Assembly: GCA_031257715.1 (NCBI GenBank)
Contig: JAIROE010000321.1
Coordinates: 1 to 7,878 of the forward strand
From: Treponema sp.
GTDB lineage: Bacteria; Spirochaetota; Spirochaetia; Treponematales; Breznakiellaceae
Direction of reading: 5' to 3'
Length of the DNA: 7,878 nucleotides
Shown here: positions 1 to 4,008 of the stretch, piece by piece
Position numbering within the stretch: the stretch's first letter is position 1
How the letters are laid out: the number at the start of each line of letters is the position of its first letter
Made by a program: the position numbers and the translations under genes
The notes under the pieces: generated by a model
The model's database searches: none
What the model saw: the letters and a program-made list of their open reading frames with translations, nothing else
What the model was told of the DNA's origin: nothing

Positions 1-416
1 ATGGCGTATTCCGCCGGCCGGCGGGCGGCCTCGGCCCGTGGCGCGGCCCCAAGAAACCGCCGCAGAAAATCCCCCCCCCCTCCCACCGCGACAAGGACCA
101 CCAGGGCAATGATGACGCCGGTTATGATGCGGGGATACCGCGGAGGGGAACGGAGCAGCTGCTCCACCGGGATGGGCTGTTCCTGTATTTTGAGGGCCCG
201 GTACAGGGACAACAGTTCCTGCACATTGAGCCCCAGGTATTCCCCGTAATTCCGCAGAAAACCAAGAATGTAAGGCTCCCCCGGAAAGCCTGAAAAATTT
301 TCCATTTCCAGAGCTTCAAGGTAACGGCTTGCTATATTGGTTTCCCTGCTTATCTCGTCAAAATTGATGCCCTTTTCCTCTCGGGCGGTCCGCAGCTTTT
401 CTCCCAGGGATTCCAC
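1..416 (-). CDS. RodZ-like helix-turn-helix membrane protein (partial, C-terminus off the left edge)
   Basis: Reading the minus strand from a GTG at 416 gives 138 codons, open to the window edge. Residues 2-75 look like the cytoplasmic Xre-type helix-turn-helix domain of RodZ: LGEKLRTAREEKGINFDEIS, then RYLEALE and PYILGFLRNYGEYLGL. A proline-rich stretch and a basic patch (PPRYPR) follow, then one membrane segment (about 97-112, IITGVIIALVVLVAV) and the start of an extracytoplasmic part. RodZ links the MreB cytoskeleton to the cell wall machinery; that role here is inferred from the domain order. GGAGG lies 4 nt before the GTG, and the lolA stop is 13 nt upstream, so the two genes are probably co-transcribed. 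Codons 113-116 are a run of ten G. The frame after the run keeps GC-rich third positions, which supports the frame as given. Confidence 0.85.
   Translation of the reverse strand, partial: MESLGEKLRTAREEKGINFDEISRETNIASRYLEALEMENFSGFPGEPYILGFLRNYGEYLGLNVQELLSLYRALKIQEQPIPVEQLLRSPPRYPRIITGVIIALVVLVAVGGGGDFLRRFLGAAPRAEAARRPAEYA
71..80 (-). repeat. G10 homopolymer inside the RodZ-like gene
   Basis: Ten consecutive C on the plus strand are ten G in the coding strand, just after the membrane segment of the RodZ-like protein (Gly codons 113-115 and the first base of Asp116). Such runs are prone to slippage, so a length change would shift the frame of the extracytoplasmic part. Confidence 0.9.
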
Positions 417-429
417 AGTTCCTCCCGGC

Positions 430-1116
430 CTACTCGGCGTCCCTGAAAATAAAGTTGTTGTACAAATTGGCCGAAGCCGGCGAATCGTATATGAACCGCT
501 GTTCGGGAATTCCCTGATTGACTTTGATGTTGGAAAAATCAAACTGAACCTGCCCTTCGGCAATGGTTTTTCCCTCTATGCGCCGAATCAGCCTGGTTTC
601 GGGATCTATACAGAGCTGTAATTCCCTGAAACCTTCCGAAATGGAACGCCGGGTAAGACGGAGCTTTACCACCATTTCCCGTGAACCGGAATCCAGGGGG
701 ACAGGATCGGGCCCGGTAATAAAAGAAGGAACATAGTTGCGCCGAAGCAGGGAAAGCCCCTGACTGCTGGCCAGAGACGCCCCCGAAGCGGGCCGCCGGC
801 GCTGGGTTATCTCCTGATTCAGCACCGCCCGGTATTGGGGAAGGTACACCGTAAGCAGTTCGCCGTTAAAAACGATTACCTGTTCCGCGGGGCTGGTAAA
901 ATCTATGCGGAGAAAAGAGGGGGAAAGGTGGCTCACTCTTCCGTACATTTCACTGTTTCCCGATCGTATGATTATATTCGCCTCGTAGTCCCGCACCGTT
1001 CCGTACCGTTCGGAAACCGTTTCCAGATACCGTTCCGCGGTGATAATCTCCTGGGGAAAAAGGGGCGCGAGAAAAGCCGTCATAAAAGCCGCGCTCAGGA
1101 ACACTGTCTTCTTCAT
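430..1116 (-). CDS. lolA: LolA-like outer membrane lipoprotein carrier protein
   Basis: This 228-aa protein starts MKKTVFLSAAFMTAFLAPLF, a typical secretion signal (short basic end, hydrophobic core of about 15 residues). The mature part has the LolA pattern: an N-terminal helix (AERYLETVSERYGTVRDYEA), a strand region with FLRIDFTSPAEQVIVFNGELLTVYLP, and a C-terminal FDFSNIKVNQGIPEQRFIYD, which matches the family ending. Length is close to the roughly 200 aa usual for LolA. LolA carries lipoproteins across the periplasm to the outer membrane, as expected in a double-membraned bacterium. I chose the ATG at 1116 because a GAGG site lies 7 nt upstream and the signal peptide begins there; the open frame continues to 1317, but only by translating a repeat element. 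The RodZ-like gene follows after 13 nt. Confidence 0.87.
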   Translation of the reverse strand: MKKTVFLSAAFMTAFLAPLFPQEIITAERYLETVSERYGTVRDYEANIIIRSGNSEMYGRVSHLSPSFLRIDFTSPAEQVIVFNGELLTVYLPQYRAVLNQEITQRRRPASGASLASSQGLSLLRRNYVPSFITGPDPVPLDSGSREMVVKLRLTRRSISEGFRELQLCIDPETRLIRRIEGKTIAEGQVQFDFSNIKVNQGIPEQRFIYDSPASANLYNNFIFRDAE

Positions 1117-1123
1117 TAAAAAG

Positions 1124-1127
1124 CCTC
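1124..1127 (-). promoter_or_regulatory. Ribosome binding site of lolA
   Basis: GAGG on the minus strand, 7 nt before the ATG at 1116. It decides this start over the longer open frame that reaches 1317. Confidence 0.6.
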
Positions 1128-1138
1128 GATATAAAAGT

Positions 1139-1165
1139 ATTATATGAAATGAGGGGGAAAAGCAA
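1139..1165 (-). promoter_or_regulatory. Candidate promoter of the lolA operon
   Basis: A perfect TATAAT (-10) lies at 1144-1139 on the minus strand. A weak TTGCTT at 1165-1160 is the best -35 candidate, with a 15-bp spacer, shorter than the usual 17. Transcription would start near 1132, giving a leader of about 16 nt. The AT-rich patch stands out in GC-rich surroundings. The repeat island begins directly upstream, so an insertion here could have changed upstream control. Confidence 0.5.
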
Positions 1166-1204
1166 TATGGTTCCTGGAATGAAAGGACACTTGGGATGTA
1201 TTTG

Positions 1205-1288
1205 GGGGTCCTGTCAGGGGGAAAAAGTCCTCCTTGCGGAGGGCGTTTTTCCCCCTGCCACCCCGTGCAATCCGCTGTGCGGATTGCC
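1205..1288 (+). repeat. Long palindromic element, left copy (inverted partner at 3091-3171)
   Basis: The element begins GGGGTCCTGTCAGGGGG. Its core folds as a hairpin: GGGGGAAAAA pairs with TTTTTCCCCC, with inner arms TCCTCC and GGAGGG around a loop of about 4 nt. It ends with CACCCC and the short palindrome at 1267-1287. Against the right copy read on the minus strand, my hand alignment gives 77 identical columns of 84, with four substitutions and three single-base gaps. Some changes keep the stem paired: the fifth A-T pair is T-A in the other copy. Confidence 0.85.
1267..1287. repeat. Short palindrome, GCAATCCGC family
   Basis: Arms GCAATCCGC and GCGGATTGC, 9 bp, around a 3-nt loop TGT. 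Other copies with perfect or near-perfect arms are at 2075-2095, 2981-3001 and 3092-3112. Confidence 0.85.
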
Positions 1289-1346
1289 TTACAGCCGGTG
1301 AGTGTCCTTTCTTTCACGATGGGAAAGGGGGGAACGGCGGCGGCTT

Positions 1347-1371
1347 GGAGTTTGCGCGAAGCGCAAACTCC
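1347..1371. repeat. Short palindrome, GGAGTTTGCGC family
   Basis: Arms GGAGTTTGCGC and GCGCAAACTCC, 11 bp, perfect, around loop GAA. The second copy, at 2811-2835, differs only in its loop (ATG). Confidence 0.85.
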
Positions 1372-1386
1372 CCAGCTAAAACCTTA

Positions 1387-1399
1387 ATGCCGCAGGCAT
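1387..1399. repeat. Small palindrome between the two GGAGTTT hairpins
   Basis: Arms ATGCC and GGCAT, 5 bp, loop GCA. Weak alone, but it has the same 3-nt-loop design as its neighbours and sits where the hairpin at 2839-2859 sits in the right-hand series. Confidence 0.45.
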
Positions 1400-1413
1400 C
1401 TGAGCGCCGGCCT

Positions 1414-1442
1414 GGAGTTTTACGGCGCAGCCGTAAAACTCC
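1414..1442. repeat. Short palindrome, GGAGTTTTACGGC family
   Basis: Arms GGAGTTTTACGGC and GCCGTAAAACTCC, 13 bp, perfect, loop GCA. The second copy is at 2915-2943, with loop AAA. Shares its outer GGAGTTT/AAACTCC with the family at 1347-1371. Confidence 0.88.
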
Positions 1443-1446
1443 CCAG

Positions 1447-1800
1447 CCAAACGGCGGCGGTGTCACCACTACGCCCGGCGGCATCATTACTACGCCCGGC
1501 GGTGGGGGTGGCGGCGGCGGAACCGTGAAGATGTACATGGCAGGGTTTTGGCATGACGACCACAATACCATTACCATCCCCTGTTACTGGATAAACGGGA
1601 CAAAGTACGACTTGGACATCGGATCCAGCACAGACGGGAGTGCCTATTCCATCGCCGTGTCGGGCGGCGTGGTGTACGCGGCGGGGGTTTATCAAGACGG
1701 CTCCACCTACATCCCCGGTTACTGGGTAAACGGGACAAAACACGATCTGGACATCGGAACCGGCACGGACGGGTGGGTCCTTTCCATCGCCCTGAAGTAA
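1447..1800 (+). pseudogene. 5'-truncated fragment of a repeat-containing surface or lipoprotein-type protein
   Basis: The frame ending with TAA at 1798-1800 encodes a Thr/Pro/Gly linker (VTTTPGGIITTPGG, then eight Gly) and two similar units of about 45 aa. Both follow Y-x-A-G, then I-P-x-Y-W-x-N-G-T-K-x-D-L-D-I-G, then T-D-G and S-I-A; the second stops soon after SIA. Such units recall secreted beta-propeller-like repeat proteins, and low-complexity linkers of this type often follow a lipoprotein signal. No signal peptide or lipobox remains: upstream the frame only translates the palindromes at 1347-1442. An ATG at 1531 would give 89 aa but has no good ribosome site. I read it as a decayed or insertion-cut gene; the 3' end may be natural. 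A short expressed protein is possible. The family assignment is inferred from motif shape only. Confidence 0.55.
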
Positions 1801-1815
1801 CCGCCGGCCCCCCTC

Positions 1816-2036
1816 GGTACCGGGCCGAGGCAAACCGGTACCGGGCTGAAGCAAACCGGTACCGGGCTGAGGCAAACCGGTACCGGGCTGAAGCAAACCG
1901 GTACCGGGCCGAAGCAAACCGGTACCGGGCCGAGACAAACCGGTACCGGGCCGAGACAAACCGGTACCGGGCTGAGGCAAACCGGTACCGGGCCGAGGCA
2001 AACCGGTACCGCGCGGAGGCGGCGCGGTATCCCGCG
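1816..2036. repeat. 21-bp minisatellite with ten phased GGTACC palindromes
   Basis: GGTACC recurs at 1816, 1837, 1858, 1879, 1900, 1921, 1942, 1963, 1984 and 2005, exactly 21 bp apart, and a decayed unit (GGTATC) starts at 2026. Units 1-9 differ only at three sites (C/T, A/G, G/A); unit 10 is degenerate. From the second unit on, the site is centred in CCGGTACCGG, a perfect 10-bp palindrome. The period is a multiple of three with no stop codon, so frames stay open on both strands (heptapeptide NRYRAEA on plus, RFASARY on minus). Neither frame has a convincing start with a ribosome site, so I treat this as non-coding tandem DNA. It fills most of the gap at 1801-2109. Confidence 0.92.
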
Positions 2037-2049
2037 AACATTACACGGA

Positions 2050-2068
2050 GTTTCGGCAACACCGAAAC
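2050..2068. repeat. Short palindrome after the minisatellite
   Basis: Arms GTTTCGG and CCGAAAC, 7 bp, loop CAACA. Unlike most others here the loop is 5 nt. It lies 42-60 nt before the ATG at 2110. Confidence 0.6.
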
Positions 2069-2074
2069 GTCAGG

Positions 2075-2095
2075 GCAGTCCGCACAGCGGATTGC
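2075..2095. repeat. Short palindrome, GCAATCCGC family (one changed base)
   Basis: Arms GCAGTCCGC and GCGGATTGC, loop ACA, with one G-T pair. It ends 2 nt before the AAGGAGG of the next gene, so in an mRNA the hairpin would sit directly beside the ribosome site. Confidence 0.75.
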
Positions 2096-2097
2096 CG

Positions 2098-2104
2098 AAG
2101 GAGG
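2098..2104 (+). promoter_or_regulatory. Strong ribosome binding site of the gene at 2110
   Basis: AAGGAGG, 5 nt before the ATG at 2110. It fixes that start rather than the TTG 18 nt upstream in the same frame. Confidence 0.85.
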
Positions 2105-2109
2105 TTACT

Positions 2110-2781
2110 ATGGCCCATAGCGAAGACTGGTATCCCTCTACACGAACAGGGCAGCTTGCCATGGTTGAGGAGTGGATACATGTAATGAGCAGCGCGGATG
2201 TGCGGACCGCCTGGGGAATCCCCGCGGCGGCGTATACGGAGCTGGGGAACCGCTTTGGCGCGGCGCAGGCGGCCCTGCAAAAGGCCAAGGACGACAGCCA
2301 GCGGACGCCGGTGGTCAACGCCCAGTGCAATGCCGCCTTTGACGCCATGGAGGCGTACGCGCGGGACTTCAAGAGGCGGCATTTCTTCGAGCCGCCCCTC
2401 ACCGATGCGGACCTGGTGTCCCTGGGCCTCAGACCCCGCGACCCCCATCCCACCCCTTCGGGAAAGCCCGAGGCCAAGGTCCGGGCCGAACCGTACCTCC
2501 TGGGCCGCCGGGAACTGGGGTTCAAGATAGTTTTTGAAAGCGGCGACCCCGGCGACAAAGCCAACGAGGGTTTCCGCGTCTACCACACCCTCACCGCCCC
2601 CGGCGAACCGGCCCCCACAGCGCCCCTGGAGACTTGGGCATCCTTCTTCACCCGCCGGAAAAAAGACAAGCTCGAGTTCGGCTACGCCGACAGCGGCAAG
2701 ACCGCGCATTTCGCCGTCCAGATAGAAAACCACGGCATCAAAGGCGACTGGGGCTCGCTGACTTCAGGTTTAGTGCCCTAA
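2110..2781 (+). CDS. Hypothetical protein, predicted cytoplasmic, with a C-terminal beta-sandwich-like domain
   Basis: A 223-aa protein beginning MAHSEDWYPSTRTGQLAMVE. I recognise no catalytic motif. Residues 1-95 look helical (EEWIHVM, then a long stretch from RFGAAQAALQKAKDD to AMEAYARDFKRR). A link rich in Pro (PRDPHPTPSGKPE) leads to a beta-rich half with LGFKIVFES, ETWASFFTRRKKDKLEFGY, TAHFAVQIENHGIKGDWG. That end resembles an Fn3-like fold in which the WG-type tail closes the domain. There is no signal peptide or membrane segment. I recall proteins of this general shape in gut spirochaetes and Bacteroidetes, without assigned function. It is the only intact gene of the island and is flanked by palindromes on both sides; its stop codon lies within one. 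Its good ribosome site and clean frame indicate that it is expressed. Confidence 0.83.
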   Translation: MAHSEDWYPSTRTGQLAMVEEWIHVMSSADVRTAWGIPAAAYTELGNRFGAAQAALQKAKDDSQRTPVVNAQCNAAFDAMEAYARDFKRRHFFEPPLTDADLVSLGLRPRDPHPTPSGKPEAKVRAEPYLLGRRELGFKIVFESGDPGDKANEGFRVYHTLTAPGEPAPTAPLETWASFFTRRKKDKLEFGYADSGKTAHFAVQIENHGIKGDWGSLTSGLVP

Positions 2782-2808
2782 ATCCGGCATCCATGCCGGA
2801 TTTAGGGC
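2775..2808 (+). terminator. Strong hairpin spanning the stop codon of the hypothetical gene
   Basis: Arms GCCCTAAATCCGGCAT and ATGCCGGATTTAGGGC pair perfectly over 16 bp around a 2-nt gap (CC). The TAA stop (2779-2781) is inside the left arm. No T-run follows, so this is not a classic intrinsic terminator; it may instead stabilise the mRNA 3' end or be another member of the palindrome set. Confidence 0.5.
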
Positions 2809-2810
2809 TT

Positions 2811-2835
2811 GGAGTTTGCGCATGGCGCAAACTCC
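2811..2835. repeat. Short palindrome, GGAGTTTGCGC family
   Basis: Arms GGAGTTTGCGC and GCGCAAACTCC, loop ATG; identical arms to the copy at 1347-1371. Both are preceded by CTT. Confidence 0.85.
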
Positions 2836-2838
2836 ACC

Positions 2839-2859
2839 CTCTCCGGCGAAGCCGGAGAG
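2839..2859. repeat. Short palindrome CTCTCCGGC
   Basis: Arms CTCTCCGGC and GCCGGAGAG, 9 bp, perfect, loop GAA. It lies between the GGAGTTTGCGC and GGAGTTTTACGGC copies. Confidence 0.75.
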
Positions 2860-2914
2860 CACACAAACAGCGCCCTCCGTGGCGCCTCACGCCGCAAGGC
2901 GGATGTTCGTCTGG

Positions 2915-2943
2915 GGAGTTTTACGGCAAAGCCGTAAAACTCC
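2915..2943. repeat. Short palindrome, GGAGTTTTACGGC family
   Basis: Arms GGAGTTTTACGGC and GCCGTAAAACTCC, loop AAA; identical arms to the copy at 1414-1442. Confidence 0.88.
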
Positions 2944-2980
2944 AGGCGAGTATTCGCCAAACACCCATCCGTCGTGTGCT

Positions 2981-3001
2981 GCAATCCGCATAGCGGATTG
3001 C
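2981..3001. repeat. Short palindrome, GCAATCCGC family
   Basis: Arms GCAATCCGC and GCGGATTGC, loop ATA. The sequence running out of it, ATTGCACGCCTTCC (2997-3010), recurs at 3031-3044 with one change, so part of this unit seems duplicated. Confidence 0.85.
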
Positions 3002-3067
3002 ACGCCTTCCATAGCGCCGCCGCTTGGCGAATTGCACGCCTTTCTTCCCTTTTGCCATGAGAGAGAT

Positions 3068-3112
3068 GCAATCCGGTGCAGCCGGATTGCGGCAATCCGC
3101 ATAGCGGATTGC
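3068..3112. repeat. Two adjacent GCAATCC palindromes
   Basis: 3068-3090 has arms GCAATCCGG and CCGGATTGC around TGCAG; 3092-3112 has arms GCAATCCGC and GCGGATTGC around ATA. They are separated by one base. The second abuts the long palindrome at 3114-3171 and is part of the inverted end shared with the left side. Confidence 0.82.
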
Positions 3113-3171
3113 AGGGGTGTCAGGGGGAAAATGCCCTCCGAAGGAGGACATTTTCCCCCTGACAGGACCCC
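3091..3171 (-). repeat. Long palindromic element, right copy (inverted relative to 1205-1288)
   Basis: Read on the minus strand it starts GGGGTCCTGTCAGGGGG, forms a stem of GTCAGGGGGAAAATG against its complement (plus positions 3119-3133 with 3149-3163), has inner CCTCC/GGAGG arms and a 3-nt loop, and runs on into the short palindrome at 3092-3112. It lies 37 bp after the stop of the NYN gene and is transcribed in the same orientation, so it could form the 3' end of that operon's mRNA. No T-run follows the stem. Confidence 0.85.
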
Positions 3172-3208
3172 TCAACACACTCCACCGGGTCTCTTTCCGC
3201 CGTTCAGT

Positions 3209-4006
3209 TCAAATCTTCCGTTTTTTCCATCGAATGTATACCTGCCGCCCCGTCCCGTTCTCCTGCGGCCTCTCCTCCGTCTCAAACTGCGGAATAGCCC
3301 GGAAAAGATCCCCCAGCTTGCGGAACCCGTAATTGCGGGGATCAAAATCGCCGGAACGGTTGGTGATCTTCTGGCCCACCCCGCCCAGATAGGCCCAGCC
3401 CGACTCGTCGGCAAGGTCTTCCACCGTATCACGAAGTAGCTTGAGAAGCCGCCTGTCTCCCTTGAATTCCTTGCGGGGCCGTGAGGCCGGACGGGCGTCG
3501 TCTTCGTCGCTTTCTTCCGGCTCCCGCAGTATTTCGGTGTAGATGAATTTGTCGCAGACCGAAACAAAGGCGCGGGGGGTTTTCTTTTCGCCGAAACCGT
3601 ACACGGTACGGCCGCTTTCACGCAGACGCGCGGCAAGGCGGGTAAAGTCCGAATCGCTTGAAACGATGCAGAACCCGTCGAGCCTTTCGCTGTACAAGAG
3701 ATCCATGGCGTCTATGATCATTGCGCTGTCGGTCGAGTTTTTCCCGGTGGTGTAGGAAAACTGCTGTATGGGCTGAATGGCGTATTCCAGGAGCCGTTCC
3801 TTCCAGGATCTGAGGTTGGGGATGGTCCAGTCGCCGTAGATGCGTTTAACGCTGGCGACGCCGTATTTGGCCACCTCGTCCAGGAGGCCTTCGATGATCG
3901 CAGGCTGGGTGTTGTCCGCGTCGATAAGAACCGCGAGTTTTGCCTGGCTGATTTCAGCCTGCTGGTTTGCCGCGAGCGGTGAATTTGAAAACGGCAGCAA
4001 TGGCAT
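3209..4006 (-). CDS. NYN-domain (LabA/PIN-like) putative nuclease with C-terminal OST-HTH/LOTUS-like domain
   Basis: This 265-aa protein has a NYN domain at about 20-155: AVLIDADN (25-32, first acidic cluster), KNSTDSAMIIDAMDLL (Asp93 and Asp99) and IVSSDSDFTRLAARLRE (Asp118, Asp120). These acidic residues form the metal site expected of PIN-like nucleases, so the active site looks intact. An acidic linker (EPEESDEDDARP) leads to residues 180-262 (RRLLKLLRDTVEDLADESGWAYLGGVGQKI, RNYGFRKLGDLFRAIPQF), which fit an OST-HTH/LOTUS domain, a fold thought to bind RNA. RNA or single-stranded nucleic acid is the likely substrate, but none is proven. The ATG at 4006 lies 2 nt after the stop of the upstream gene, with GGAGAA inside that gene's end, so translation is probably coupled. 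Confidence 0.88.
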   Translation of the reverse strand: MPLLPFSNSPLAANQQAEISQAKLAVLIDADNTQPAIIEGLLDEVAKYGVASVKRIYGDWTIPNLRSWKERLLEYAIQPIQQFSYTTGKNSTDSAMIIDAMDLLYSERLDGFCIVSSDSDFTRLAARLRESGRTVYGFGEKKTPRAFVSVCDKFIYTEILREPEESDEDDARPASRPRKEFKGDRRLLKLLRDTVEDLADESGWAYLGGVGQKITNRSGDFDPRNYGFRKLGDLFRAIPQFETEERPQENGTGRQVYIRWKKRKI

Positions 4007-4008
4007 GG

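Larger units (their letters stand above)
1177..1315. repeat. Nested element with 15-bp inverted ends
   Basis: GAATGAAAGGACACT at 1177-1191 is repeated as its reverse complement, AGTGTCCTTTCTTTC, at 1301-1315, with 14 of 15 bases matching. The pair encloses the long palindrome at 1205-1264 and the short palindrome at 1267-1287. This looks like a small non-coding mobile element of about 139 bp. I see no clear target duplication at its borders and no coding capacity. Confidence 0.5.
2782..3208. other. Gene-free stretch made of palindromes
   Basis: This 427-bp gap holds no gene that I can support. It consists almost wholly of the palindromes listed separately, a small direct repeat (2997-3010 and 3031-3044), and the inverted long element at its right end. 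The open frames that cross it only translate these repeats. Confidence 0.75.

Noticed and set aside
1117..1317. N-terminal extension of the lolA frame up to 1317
   Set aside because: It translates the repeat element and the promoter region; the signal peptide and ribosome site place the start at 1116.
1816..2036. CRISPR array
   Set aside because: The 21-bp units are contiguous, with no unique spacers and no cas genes.
1571..2062. Minus-strand frame encoding RFASARY repeats, and a second one with PGTGL repeats
   Set aside because: Both are by-products of the minisatellite, with no convincing start or conserved non-repeat part.
1773..2120. Plus-strand frame encoding tandem NRYRAEA heptapeptides
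   Set aside because: Its GTG start has no ribosome site and lies in the preceding fragment; the frame is open only because the 21-bp unit contains no stop.
2775..2808. Classic rho-independent terminator
   Set aside because: The stem is strong but there is no T-run after it on either strand; kept only as a hairpin with possible 3'-end function.
1205..3171. Integron cassette with attC sites, or a classic insertion sequence
   Set aside because: The palindromes lack the attC core (RYYYAAC/GTTRRRY) arrangement, and there is no integrase or transposase gene in the window.
2816..3439. 207-aa plus-strand frame
   Set aside because: It translates the palindromes and then runs antisense into the NYN gene; no ribosome site.
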